This document shows positions 1 to 7,740 of a stretch of 64,000 nucleotides of DNA, in pieces. The stretch spans positions 3,224,001-3,288,000 of the forward strand of contig OZ241903.1 of assembly GCA_965203635.1 (NCBI GenBank), in the 5' to 3' direction. Position 1 is the first letter of the stretch. Every line of letters starts with the position of its first letter. Source of the stretch: Aldehydirespirator sp965203635 (lineage in GTDB: Bacteria > Actinomycetota > Acidimicrobiia > Acidimicrobiales > Aldehydirespiratoraceae). The notes under the pieces are model-generated. The model made no database searches, was not told the DNA's origin, and saw only the letters and a program-made list of their open reading frames with translations. A program made the translations under genes and the position numbers.

Positions 1-900
1 GTACTGCTGCTGGTCGACAGTGAAGGCGATCTCCCCGGACTGGATCTTGTCGATCAGGTCGCTGGAGAGGTCGAATCCGCCGACGTGAATGGAGCGGCCC
101 GCGTTCTCGGCCGCTTCCAGCGCCCTCAGCGGGACGTTCGGGCCAACGCCGAGCACGGCGTCGATGGACTCGTCGGCGATCAGCCGCGACGAGATCGTGG
201 CGCGCTGCTCGTCGGGGTTGGCATCGAGACCGATGAACTCGGACACGACCTCGCCGCCGAAGGTGTCGGCCAGGCCGTCGCAGCGCTCCTCGAGGCCGAC
301 GTTGCCCTGCTCCTGGCGCCCGCACAGAACCTTGCTGGCACCCAGGGCGTTGAACCGCTCGCCCGCGCCCTGGCCGGCCACGAACTCGGTCTGCCCGATG
401 TGGGTCACCGCGCCCAGAGACTTGTAGTGGTCCACGCCGGAGTTCAGCGTGTACAGCGGGATCCCCGCCGCCACGACCGCCTCAGCCGCCGCACTGACGC
501 CCGTCGGGTCGGCCAGCGAGATGGCGATGCCGTCGGAGCCGGCCGCGATGGCGGCCTCGATGTCCTGGGACTGCTTGAGGGCGTCGTTGTTGGAGCCCTG
601 GTACACGACGTCGCAGCCGATGGCTGCCGCGGCGTCCCGGACGGCCTTCTCGACGACGGACCAGAATGTGCCGGCGTCGCCGTGGGTGATCACGTGATAG
701 GTCTTGTCGCAGCCCTGGGTGTCCACGACCTCGTCGGTCGGAGCTGCGGTGGTGGCTGCCGCCTCACCGTCGTCGTCGGCGGGAGCAGAAGTCTCCGCCG
801 GCGCGGCCGGCTCGGGCGCGTCATCGGCGTCGTCGCCGCACGATGCGGCCACGAGCGTTATGGCGAGCACCACGGCAAGCAGCTTCAATAGTCTTGACAT
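1..900 (-). CDS. Sugar ABC transporter substrate-binding lipoprotein (partial, runs off left edge)
   Basis: The reading frame is open from the ATG at 900 to the window edge, so about 300 N-terminal residues are visible and the C-terminus is missing. The N-terminus is a lipoprotein signal (MSRLLKLLAVVLAITLVAAS then Cys), followed by an acidic and Thr-rich linker and a type-1 periplasmic-binding fold. Family features are a start like TYHVITHGDAGTFWSVVEKA, then GCDVVYQGSNND and an IAISLADP stretch, as in ribose/xylose-type binding proteins. It should capture a sugar outside the membrane for an ABC importer. GGAGGG at 911-916 is a good ribosome binding site, and the start is 6 nt after the isomerase stop, so the two genes form one operon. 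The permease and ATPase would lie left of the window. The substrate cannot be told. Confidence 0.88.
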   Translation of the reverse strand, partial: MSRLLKLLAVVLAITLVAASCGDDADDAPEPAAPAETSAPADDDGEAAATTAAPTDEVVDTQGCDKTYHVITHGDAGTFWSVVEKAVRDAAAAIGCDVVYQGSNNDALKQSQDIEAAIAAGSDGIAISLADPTGVSAAAEAVVAAGIPLYTLNSGVDHYKSLGAVTHIGQTEFVAGQGAGERFNALGASKVLCGRQEQGNVGLEERCDGLADTFGGEVVSEFIGLDANPDEQRATISSRLIADESIDAVLGVGPNVPLRALEAAENAGRSIHVGGFDLSSDLIDKIQSGEIAFTVDQQQY

Positions 901-906
901 TGTTGT

Positions 907-1857
907 TTATCCCTCCGGGAATCGGTGGTTGTTGTGCATTGCTCCGCTGCCCGCGCGGGCGGGCACCAGACCTCGCAGGAAGTCGAGGCTCAGATCAGCG
1001 TTTCGCCTGAGCCAGGCCACCGCGGAGAGGTCTCCCTCCGCGATGGCGGCATCCTGCTCCAGGACGTACCAGAGGTCCCGTCCTGACTCTTCGAGACGGG
1101 CGACGATCTCGGTGATCGCCACCTCTCCTCGACCAAGGGGCGGGAACAAGCCGCGCTGCACGGCCTGCATGAGCGTCAACTCCCCCGCCGTCAAACGCGT
1201 TCCGAGGGCGGGATCCACATCCTTGAGGTGGACGAGCCCCACGCGGTGCGCGTGACGATCCAGCAGTTCCAATACGTCGGTCCCGCCCAGGGTGAGGTGG
1301 GCGGTGTCCACAACGAGCGAGACCTCGGATCCCTGCAGGACCCGGGCGAGTTCGGCGTCGGTCTCGACCACCGAGCCGAAGTGCGAGTGGTAGACCTGCT
1401 CCAGTCCGTGCGAGTCGACCAGTGCGTCGATCTCGGCCAGAGTGTCGCACAACGCAGCCCACTGGCGATCGGTGAGGGGCTGCTGGCGCCAGTGGTCCGG
1501 ATGACTCACGGCGCAGGTGACGAAGAACCTGCCTCCGGCGGCGCCGATGAGCTCGGCCCAGCGGTGGGCGGCGGCGCGGGTCTCGGCGGCGCGGTCCGGG
1601 TCGTGCAGGACAAGAGGCACGAACCCGCCGAGCAGGCCCAGGCCGTGGCGGTCGAGCGTCGAGCGCAGTTCGGACGGTTCGGTGGGCAGATATCCGAAGG
1701 AGCCGAGTTCGGTGTGGGTGAAGCCCGCGGCCGCCATCTCGGCCAGCACCCGGTCGACGGGAAGCTGGTATCCCCAGCCCGGCACCTCGCACACGCCCCA
1801 ACTGATCGGGGCGGTCGCCACCCGGTCGAGCAGCGCGGTGCGTACCGCGGCCGTCAT
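907..1857 (-). CDS. Sugar phosphate isomerase/epimerase, TIM barrel (IolE/AP-endonuclease-2 type)
   Basis: A 316-residue protein if started at the ATG at 1857 (MTAAVRTALL). An upstream ATG at 1956 lies inside an operator palindrome and is probably spurious. The sequence fits the xylose-isomerase-like TIM-barrel superfamily (IolE, hydroxypyruvate isomerase): ISWGVCEVPGWGYQ near the start, AAAGFTHTELGSFGYLP, the metal-site strand YHSHFGSVVE, then VVDTAHLTLGG and VGLVHLKDVDP. Asp, His and Glu at these strand ends normally bind a divalent metal. It is the first gene of the operon with the sugar-binding protein and is divergent from lacI, which suggests a catabolic step for the imported sugar or polyol. 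The exact substrate is unknown. Confidence 0.8.
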   Translation of the reverse strand: MTAAVRTALLDRVATAPISWGVCEVPGWGYQLPVDRVLAEMAAAGFTHTELGSFGYLPTEPSELRSTLDRHGLGLLGGFVPLVLHDPDRAAETRAAAHRWAELIGAAGGRFFVTCAVSHPDHWRQQPLTDRQWAALCDTLAEIDALVDSHGLEQVYHSHFGSVVETDAELARVLQGSEVSLVVDTAHLTLGGTDVLELLDRHAHRVGLVHLKDVDPALGTRLTAGELTLMQAVQRGLFPPLGRGEVAITEIVARLEESGRDLWYVLEQDAAIAEGDLSAVAWLRRNADLSLDFLRGLVPARAGSGAMHNNHRFPEG

Positions 1858-1943
1858 GGGATGCCCACGGCCAGCCCGCATGCTGTCTTGGACTTGGCGT
1901 CTCCCACCGGCATGTTCCGAGTAACCCCCCGCCACGCCTGGAT

Positions 1944-1977
1944 TGGAGCGCTCCATTTGGAATTGGAGCGCTCCAAT
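1944..1977. promoter_or_regulatory. Two LacI-family operator palindromes
   Basis: TGGAGCGCTCCA (1944-1955) and ATTGGAGCGCTCCAAT (1962-1977) are perfect palindromes with the central CG typical of LacI/GalR operators. Their centres are 20 bp apart, about two helical turns, so two dimers could bind the same face of the DNA. They lie between the isomerase start (1857, minus) and lacI (2026, plus). On the minus strand a TTGACA box at 2006-2001 is followed 17 nt later by a weak TAGACC at 1983-1978. This would place the operators over and just after the transcription start of the isomerase operon, a repressor position. Confidence 0.75.
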
Positions 1978-1998
1978 GGTCTATCGTGCCCCGTGTGA

Positions 1999-2028
1999 CA
2001 TGTCAAGCCGAGTGCCGGAATTGACATG
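1999..2028. promoter_or_regulatory. Inverted repeat CATGTCAA / TTGACATG at the lacI start
   Basis: CATGTCAA (1999-2006) and TTGACATG (2021-2028) are perfect 8-bp arms 14 bp apart. The left arm also belongs to the 10-bp palindrome TGACATGTCA (1996-2005). The left arm provides the minus-strand TTGACA. The right arm contains the lacI ATG (2026). It could be a second regulatory site or just overlapping promoter elements. Confidence 0.35.
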
Positions 2029-3066
2029 AGCCGCCCGACCATGGAGGACGTCGCCGAGCGGGCCAACGTGTCGCGCGCCCTGGTGTCGCTGGTGATGAAC
2101 AACTCGCCCCAGGTGTCCGAGGAGAAGCGGCGCTCGGTGCTTCAAGCCGCCCGCGAGCTCGGCTACCGGCCCAATCTGATGGCCCGGAACCTGGCCCAGC
2201 AGCGCACCCACACCATCGGGGTGCTCGTGGACGACCTGCGCAACCCCTTCTTCGGCGAGGTGGTCGACGGGATCGAGGCGGAGGCCGCCGGGCACGGCTT
2301 CAGAGTGATCATCCTCAATGGCCATCGCGATGCCCGGCGAGAAGTGGAGGCGATCGAGACCTTCCTCCAACTGCAAGTGGAGGCGATGGCGCTGGTCGGC
2401 CCCCGTGTCGCCGAAGACGACCTCGGTGAGATCGGCACGGCCGCTCCCTGCGTGATAGTGGCGACCGGCGCCGCCCATCCCGGCATCGACACCATCGCCA
2501 CCGACGGACGTCGGGGATCGGAGTTGGCGGTTGAACACCTGGCTGCGCTGGGCCACAAGCGGATAGTCCATCTGGACGGAGGTGCCAATGTGTCGGCGGC
2601 AGAGCGTCGCTCCGGCTACCGGTCGGGCATGCATTCCGCCGGCGTCGGTCACCTCATCGACATCCGTCCCGCGGGCGACGACGAGACCGACGCGCTGGCT
2701 GTGATCGACGCTCTGCTGGCCGAGAGCGACCCGCCCACGGCGATCTTCGCCTTCAATGACCTGCTCGCCGCGGGTGCGCTCAACCGCCTGGACGACGCCG
2801 GTGTGGCGGTGCCCGGCGAAGTGTCCCTCGTGGGTTTCGACAACACCTTCATCTCCGCCCTGCGCCACCTGTCGCTCACCACCGTCAACCAGCCGACGCT
2901 GGCCATGGGCCGCCTCGCGGTCGAGACCCTGCTGCGACGGCTCTCCGACGGTTCCGACGGGCCGGTCCACCACACGCTGCAGCCCGAATTGGTGGTGCGC
3001 GGCACCACGGGACCGCCGCGCCGCGCGGCGTTGCGGCCCCGCAGCCCGGCCATGACCGGGCCCTGA
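2026..3066 (+). CDS. LacI-family transcriptional regulator
   Basis: A 346-residue regulator of normal family length. Residues 5-25 form the helix-turn-helix (TMEDVAERANVSRALVSLVM), followed by the hinge helix (ELGYRPNLMARNLAQQ) and a periplasmic-binding-like effector domain from about residue 63 (TIGVLVDDLRNPFFGEVV, then FAFNDLLAAGALNRL and VSLVGFDNT). It probably represses the divergent isomerase/sugar-transport operon by binding the TGGAGCGCTCCA palindromes upstream, with a sugar or sugar phosphate as inducer. The next gene starts 2 nt after its stop, so the two are cotranscribed. Confidence 0.92.
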   Translation: MSRPTMEDVAERANVSRALVSLVMNNSPQVSEEKRRSVLQAARELGYRPNLMARNLAQQRTHTIGVLVDDLRNPFFGEVVDGIEAEAAGHGFRVIILNGHRDARREVEAIETFLQLQVEAMALVGPRVAEDDLGEIGTAAPCVIVATGAAHPGIDTIATDGRRGSELAVEHLAALGHKRIVHLDGGANVSAAERRSGYRSGMHSAGVGHLIDIRPAGDDETDALAVIDALLAESDPPTAIFAFNDLLAAGALNRLDDAGVAVPGEVSLVGFDNTFISALRHLSLTTVNQPTLAMGRLAVETLLRRLSDGSDGPVHHTLQPELVVRGTTGPPRRAALRPRSPAMTGP

Positions 3067-3068
3067 CC

Positions 3069-3686
3069 ATGCTCGACCATGTCTTCACCGACGCCATCGG
3101 CGCCCTGCGCGACGCCTTCGAGGACGCGCTGCTGGAGCGGCAGGCGGGCGAGGAGAGATTCCAGACCGACGTGCTGGCGGGCGACATCGCCTGGGAGAAC
3201 TCGTATGCCCTGCCCGGCGAGGGGCAACCACCGAAAGTTTGCGCCGACGTCAGCTGCGTGTGGCCCACATGGTCGCAGGCGGCCTACCTGAGCTGGTACG
3301 CGGGCGAGAGCCACGCCGAGCCGCCCCGCATCGAGATCAAGATCCTGCTGCGGGCCCAGTGCCTGGCCGAGGCGCCCGAGCCTGCGATGGTCCTGGGTGT
3401 CCTGCCCCCCACCAGCCCCGACATCGGCAGCGAGCGGCTCTCGAGGGGCGGCCCCAGGGTGGAATCCCTGTACGCCGACGACCTCGACGACGCCGACGCG
3501 ACCGAGTACGCCATCGACGTCAGCTACGAGGGCGCCTACGAGCTCGACGAGGCGGGCCTGTCCGACGGCGCGGAGCTCGACAAGCACTTCACCGCGCTGG
3601 GCGGCTGGATCGCCTCGATGCTCGTGCGCCTCGGCGACCTCAAGCTGCGCTACAAGCCGGTATTCGGCGGCTCTGCGGAGGGCTGA
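3069..3686 (+). CDS. Conserved-looking protein of unknown function in the lacI operon
   Basis: A 205-residue acidic, soluble protein with no signal peptide or membrane segment. I do not recognise the family. It starts 2 nt after the lacI stop. Visible features are a Trp-containing stretch (VWPTWSQAAYLSWYAG, about residues 64-79), a short basic strand (PRIEIKILLRAQ), an Asp-rich segment (LYADDLDDADATEY), and a C-terminus ending LRYKPVFGG. The 2-nt gap suggests coupling to the regulator. Its role in sugar use is only a guess. Confidence 0.6.
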   Translation: MLDHVFTDAIGALRDAFEDALLERQAGEERFQTDVLAGDIAWENSYALPGEGQPPKVCADVSCVWPTWSQAAYLSWYAGESHAEPPRIEIKILLRAQCLAEAPEPAMVLGVLPPTSPDIGSERLSRGGPRVESLYADDLDDADATEYAIDVSYEGAYELDEAGLSDGAELDKHFTALGGWIASMLVRLGDLKLRYKPVFGGSAEG

Positions 3687-3701
3687 CGCCGCGGCGACTG
3701 C

Positions 3702-4541
3702 TCACAGCCCGCGGCGGATCTCACCGAGGTCCTCGTAGGAGGGGGTGCGACCCTCGGCGCCGGCCTTGAACGACTCCTCGAGGTCTTCGGGGTGGAACAT
3801 TCCCGACTGCCACAGGGCGATGTGACGAAGCGAGTCCTCCACCGTGTGATCCCGGCTGTAGTTGATGGCCTCCTTGGTGCCGTGAAGCGCCAGCGGCGAC
3901 TTCGAGGCGATCTCGGAGGCGGTCTCCATCACCGCGTCCATCATCGACTCCTGGTCGTCGAAGACCTCGTTGACCAGTCCGAGCTGGTGGGCCCGCTCGG
4001 CCGGCATCCGCCGGCCGGTGTACGCGTACTCGCGGGCCACTCCCGACGGGATCAGCTTGGGCAGGCGCTGCAGCGTCCCCACGTCGGCGGTCATCCCGAT
4101 GTTGATCTCGTGGATCGAGAACCAGGCATCGGCGGTTGCGTAGCGGCAGTCGGCCGCGGTCACCAGATCGACGCCACCGCCCACGCAGGCGCCCTGGATC
4201 GCGGCCAGCACCGGCATCCGGGCCTCCTCCAGCGCGGTGAAGGACCGCTGCAGGTGCAACAGGCTCAGGCGCAGGTTCGCCCGGCGTCTCCCGATCTCGC
4301 TGGCCTCGCTCTCGAGGCTGGCGTCGCCGGAGAAGACCGAGAGGTCCATTCCCGCGCAGAAGTGGCGCCCCTGGGCCGACAGCACGATCACCCGCGCCCT
4401 TCCGGAGTCGGAGATCTCGTCCACGATGGCCGGCAGCTCTGACCAGAACTCCGGGATCATCGTGTTCAGCTTCTCGCCGCGGCTCAGCCGCACATGCGCG
4501 ACGCCCCCGGACTCCTCGACATCGAAACACTTGTAGCCCAT
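3702..4541 (-). CDS. Crotonase, delta3,5-delta2,4-dienoyl-CoA isomerase-like
   Basis: A 279-residue crotonase-fold protein. The oxyanion-hole segments are SAQGRHFCAGMDLS (about 54-67) and AIQGACVGGGVDLVTAADCR (about 115-134). The stretch MTADVGTLQRLPKLIP matches the mammalian ECH1/dienoyl-CoA isomerase signature, in which the Asp is catalytic. In the position of hydratase Glu144 there is Asp (GGGVDLV). This favours isomerase over hydratase activity in unsaturated fatty acid beta-oxidation. The start ATG at 4541 is well placed. The gene stands alone between two unrelated genes and is convergent with the unknown gene ending at 3686. Confidence 0.82.
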   Translation of the reverse strand: MGYKCFDVEESGGVAHVRLSRGEKLNTMIPEFWSELPAIVDEISDSGRARVIVLSAQGRHFCAGMDLSVFSGDASLESEASEIGRRRANLRLSLLHLQRSFTALEEARMPVLAAIQGACVGGGVDLVTAADCRYATADAWFSIHEINIGMTADVGTLQRLPKLIPSGVAREYAYTGRRMPAERAHQLGLVNEVFDDQESMMDAVMETASEIASKSPLALHGTKEAINYSRDHTVEDSLRHIALWQSGMFHPEDLEESFKAGAEGRTPSYEDLGEIRRGL

Positions 4542-4572
4542 TCCCGCAGCGTACCCGCGGCGATAGGCGGGC

Positions 4573-4661
4573 AGAGGCCGAGCAGGTAGGCGCGCGAACC
4601 CGGCTCATACGGGCGAGGCCGTGGCCCGAGCGGCCCGTGAGCGCAGCGAACAAGAGCGGGA
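4573..4661 (+). repeat. Dispersed 89-bp intergenic repeat, copy R1
   Basis: Full-length copy of the family. The 5' block AGAGGCCGAGC is followed by a variable middle and the conserved 3' block GTGGCCCGAGCGGCCCGTGA plus GCGAACAAGAGCGGGA. It lies between the 3' end of tetR and the 5' end of the crotonase gene and is antisense to both. Confidence 0.85.
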
Positions 4662-4709
4662 AACACACCGTCGCAACGCGACGGGCTTTCACCTACGCGC
4701 GCCTGTTCT

Positions 4710-5327
4710 CTAGTTCGTGACGGAAGGTGGGCCGGCGGCCTCCAGCAGCCTCGAGATCAGCGCATCCCACTCCTCGCCACCGACACGGCGCTCCTCGGGC
4801 TGCGAGGAGATGACCAGATGCATGCCCAGGCTGATGGCCTGGTACAGGGCGACGATGGCGTTCGTGCTCAGATCGGGGTCGATGGACCCCTCGGCCTTGC
4901 CCCTGGAGACGATGGCGCCCAGCTTCGTGGCCTCATCCTTCATCGAGTGGGCGACTGCGGCCCGGAAGCTGTCATCGCGCCGCGCGCTCACGCAGGCCTC
5001 GAGCATCACGTCGCGAGCGACGACGTCATCGGTCGAGACGAGGTCCGCGCCCACTGCTGCGAGCGCCTCGCGGGCAGGAGCCTCGTTGCTGGCCGGCGGA
5101 AGGTGCATGCACTTCGGAACGATGTAGTGCACCGCGGCGACGATGAGATCGCGCTTGCCGGGCCAGCGCGAGTAGATCGCGCCGGTGGTCAGCCCGGCCC
5201 GCCGTGCGATATGGGCGACCCTGGCCGCCTCGAACCCGTGCTCCGCGAACGTGGCGACGGCTGCTTCCAGCAGGCGCTCCGCCGCGTCCTGCGCTCGGCT
5301 TGGGCCGTCGTTTGAGCCAGGATCCAT
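4710..5327 (-). CDS. TetR-family transcriptional regulator
   Basis: A 205-residue TetR protein. The N-terminal helix-turn-helix is clear (ATFAEHGFEAARVAHIARRA, then GLTTGAIYSRWPGKRDLI, about residues 25-63). The C-terminal ligand domain is helical and divergent, with Cys residues in KCMHLPP and LEACVSARRDD. Upstream is an AT-rich promoter with TAGACA-16-TAGAAT and inverted repeats over the -10 box, which suggests autorepression. Neighbouring lipid-type genes (crotonase, SRPBCC protein) are possible targets, but no matching operator was seen at them. Confidence 0.9.
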   Translation of the reverse strand: MDPGSNDGPSRAQDAAERLLEAAVATFAEHGFEAARVAHIARRAGLTTGAIYSRWPGKRDLIVAAVHYIVPKCMHLPPASNEAPAREALAAVGADLVSTDDVVARDVMLEACVSARRDDSFRAAVAHSMKDEATKLGAIVSRGKAEGSIDPDLSTNAIVALYQAISLGMHLVISSQPEERRVGGEEWDALISRLLEAAGPPSVTN

Positions 5328-5342
5328 TCTCTGGTCCAGACC

Positions 5343-5384
5343 GAATAATAATCGTTATTCTACAGAATAGGCTGTCATTGTCTA
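5343..5384 (-). promoter_or_regulatory. tetR promoter with overlapping operator repeats
   Basis: On the minus strand TAGACA (5384-5379) and TAGAAT (5362-5357) are separated by 16 nt, each 5/6 to the sigma70 consensus. Two inverted repeats overlap the -10 box: TATTC-TACA-GAATA (5356-5369) and GAATAA-N6-TTATTC (5343-5360). This AT-rich patch stands out in a high-GC region and is a good autoregulation site for the TetR protein starting at 5327. Confidence 0.65.
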
Positions 5385-5436
5385 TAAGTGTATTACCTGC
5401 CGTGGTCGAAACCACGGCACCGGCTCGGGCAGCGGA

Positions 5437-5880
5437 TCAGAACCGGGCGGCGAATGTGCGCAGGTTTCGCTTCCAGACCGCGCCGAGCACCGGGCGGGCC
5501 GCGACCGCACCGATCGGGCCGCCCATCCACCAAGGGAACCGCAGGGTCTCGTGCCAATCGAACCGCGTATGGGCCTCGCCACCGGGTGTCGTGAACGGCG
5601 TGAGCCGGAACTGCCCGACGCCTGAGACCACACCGTGGTGACGGATACCCATCACCACCCCGTCGCGCCAATCGGTGACCTCCATCCGATCGATGAGCCG
5701 CAGGGGACCCAACCGCGTGACGCACTCGAAGCGCGTCCCCACCCCCTCGGTGTCGTCGGTCAGGAAGCGGATCGACTCGGCGTCGCTCATCCATTCCACG
5801 TGACGCTCTATGCGGCGAAGGTCCTCCCACACCACTGAGGGCGCGGCGGGCGCCACCGTCGAGATCCTGATGGTGACCAT
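5437..5880 (-). CDS. SRPBCC-family (polyketide cyclase/START-like) protein
   Basis: A 147-residue protein started at ATG 5880. A GTG at 5898 overlaps the upstream kinase gene and is an alternative. The pattern TIRISTVAPAAPSVVWEDLR, then HVEWMSDAESIRFL, GVGTRFECVTRLGPLRL and a C-terminal long helix after HTRFDWHETLRFPWW is that of the SRPBCC lipid-binding barrel. Such proteins bind or cyclise hydrophobic ligands; the ligand here is unknown. The start is only 4 nt past the kinase stop, so it is probably cotranscribed with it. Confidence 0.75.
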   Translation of the reverse strand: MVTIRISTVAPAAPSVVWEDLRRIERHVEWMSDAESIRFLTDDTEGVGTRFECVTRLGPLRLIDRMEVTDWRDGVVMGIRHHGVVSGVGQFRLTPFTTPGGEAHTRFDWHETLRFPWWMGGPIGAVAARPVLGAVWKRNLRTFAARF

Positions 5881-5884
5881 TCCG

Positions 5885-6877
5885 CTAGGGGGTGCCACCG
5901 GCGGCCGCGAACTGCGACAGCGCCACCTGGGGGCGGGCGCCGACGTGGCTGATGACCTCGGCCGCGGCCAGACCGGCCAATTCTGCGCAGCGGACCAGCG
6001 GTGCGTCCTGCCTTAGGCCCCACAGAAACCCGGCGGCATACAGGTCGCCGGCACCGGTGGCATCGACGACTTGGGAGACCTCGACCGCGGGCACAACCTC
6101 CAGCTCCGAGCCCTGCACCACTACCGAGCCGCGGGCGCCACGGGTGATGGCAACCGTCCGTGCCATCTCAGCCGTGCGGTCCCGGGCGACGCTGAAGTCC
6201 TCGGTGCAGTGGAGCGCGCACACCTCTGCCTCGTTGGCGAACACCACGTCGACCCGGTCCTCGATCAGGTCGAGCCACTCGTCGCGGTGCCGCTCCACGC
6301 AGAATGAGTCGCTCAGCGCCAACGCCACCGTCCTGCCGGCCTGAGCCGCGGCCGCCATAGCGACGCGGATGGCGTCCTTGGCCGCCTGCACGTCCCAGAG
6401 ATATCCCTCGCAATAGGTGATCCCGGCCGAGGCGACCAGATCAGTGTCCACGTCGGGAGGGCCCAGCAGCGCGGCGGTGCCCAGGTAGGTGTTCATCGTG
6501 CGCTCCGCATCCGGGGTCACCTGGACCAGGCAGCGGGCGGTCGCAGGACCGTCAGGTGCCGGTGGTACCCCGAAGGAGACTCCAGTCGCCCGGATGTCGT
6601 GGACGAAAACCTCGCCGAGCTGGTCGTCGCGCACCTTGCCGATGAAGGCCGCCCGGCCGCCGAAGGAGGCCACCCCGGCCATGGTGTTGGCCGCCGATCC
6701 GCCTGAGGCGGCGACTCCCGGCGGCATGGCGTCGTACAACTCGGCAGACCTCTCGGCGCTGACAAGGGTCATGGCCCCCTTGACCAGGTCGTGGTCGCCG
6801 ATGAACGGGTCGTCCACGGAGGCGATCACGTCCACGATGGCGTTGCCGACGCCCACCACATCGAGCACTGGTTCCAA
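5885..6877 (-). CDS. PfkB-family carbohydrate kinase, adenosine-kinase-like
   Basis: About 330 residues. The likely start is TTG at 6877, just after AGGGAGG; a GTG at 6868 and a TTG at 6898 are alternatives. It has the PfkB signatures: an N-terminal VVGVGNAIVDVIASV, GGSAANTMAGVASFGG (substrate-binding Gly motif, about residues 60-75), and the C-terminal DATGAGDLYAAGFLWGL, in which the Asp is the catalytic base and the GAGD loop forms the anion hole. N-terminal and overall features resemble bacterial adenosine kinases, so purine nucleoside salvage is the best guess. A sugar substrate is possible. Confidence 0.85.
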   Translation of the reverse strand: MEPVLDVVGVGNAIVDVIASVDDPFIGDHDLVKGAMTLVSAERSAELYDAMPPGVAASGGSAANTMAGVASFGGRAAFIGKVRDDQLGEVFVHDIRATGVSFGVPPAPDGPATARCLVQVTPDAERTMNTYLGTAALLGPPDVDTDLVASAGITYCEGYLWDVQAAKDAIRVAMAAAAQAGRTVALALSDSFCVERHRDEWLDLIEDRVDVVFANEAEVCALHCTEDFSVARDRTAEMARTVAITRGARGSVVVQGSELEVVPAVEVSQVVDATGAGDLYAAGFLWGLRQDAPLVRCAELAGLAAAEVISHVGARPQVALSQFAAAGGTP

Positions 6878-6927
6878 GAGGCCTCCCTGTCCGCCCAAGA
6901 CAGTAGGCCGCTACGGGTGGTCCGTCC

Positions 6928-7740
6928 TCAGCCTGTCGCCACCCGGCGGGCCAGCGAGCGGAAGGCCATCACGAAGGTGACCAGGGCGAGCCCGCCGATG
7001 GCCGCTGAGGCCTTGCCGATGGCGGCCGCCTCCCAGCCGTCGGAGAGCAGCGACCGCATGCCCTCCAGCAGGTATGTGACCGGGTTCCAGGCGGCCACGG
7101 TCTGCATCCAGCCGGTCATCAGCTCGCGTGGCAGGTACGCGGGCGTCAGGAAGGCGAACGGGAAGAAGATCAGGAACGACGAGTTGACCGCGGCGGGATT
7201 CCCGGTGCGCAGGGCCACCGTGTAGGGGAAACCCGTGAACGCCAGGCTCCACGCCACCGCCAGCCCCAGGAACAGCAGGATCCCGAGCAGCCCGGTTCCG
7301 AAGCGCACGCCGGCGACGAAGCCCATAGCGACCACGACGAGCGACAGCGCCAGCGCCAGGACGATGTCGGCGACCATCATGCCGAGCAGCAGCGTCGTGC
7401 GCCGCACCGGCGTGACGAGCATGCGGTCGAGGTAGCCGGTCTGGATGTCGATGACCAGTACCGACGCCCGGGAGATGCCCGTGACCGCGAAGATGATGGC
7501 CACCGGTATCTGGAACGCCCGGTAGTCGATGCCCGGTGAGCGCTCCACGAACGACTCCAGCGCTCCGATGTTGACGATGAAGAAGAACGTCGGGATGATC
7601 AGCGCGGGGGCCATGGCCTCGGGCTCCCGCAGCAGGCTGCGCACGGAGCGGCGAGCCACCGTGGCGATGTCGGTGACGACCCCCACCGGGCGGACCATTC
7701 CGCCACCGGCCGCTACGGCCGCTCCGGACTGGGTGCTCAC
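6928..7740 (-). CDS. ABC-2 type transporter permease (DrrB-like)
   Basis: A 270-residue membrane protein. The start is GTG 7740, overlapping the ATPase stop as GTGA, which indicates translational coupling. About six hydrophobic segments are visible: APALIIPTFFFIVNIGAL, AIIFAVTGISRASVLV, LLLGMMVADIVLALALSLVV, LLGILLFLGLAVAWSLAF, FLIFFPFAFLTPAYLP and the C-terminal AAIGGLALVTFVMAF. The motifs TGYLDRMLVTPVRR and TAYLPREL-like FLTPAYLPRELMTGWMQ are typical of ABC-2/DrrB permeases. With the adjacent ATPase it should export a lipid, drug or antibiotic-like compound. Confidence 0.9.
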   Translation of the reverse strand: MSTQSGAAVAAGGGMVRPVGVVTDIATVARRSVRSLLREPEAMAPALIIPTFFFIVNIGALESFVERSPGIDYRAFQIPVAIIFAVTGISRASVLVIDIQTGYLDRMLVTPVRRTTLLLGMMVADIVLALALSLVVVAMGFVAGVRFGTGLLGILLFLGLAVAWSLAFTGFPYTVALRTGNPAAVNSSFLIFFPFAFLTPAYLPRELMTGWMQTVAAWNPVTYLLEGMRSLLSDGWEAAAIGKASAAIGGLALVTFVMAFRSLARRVATG

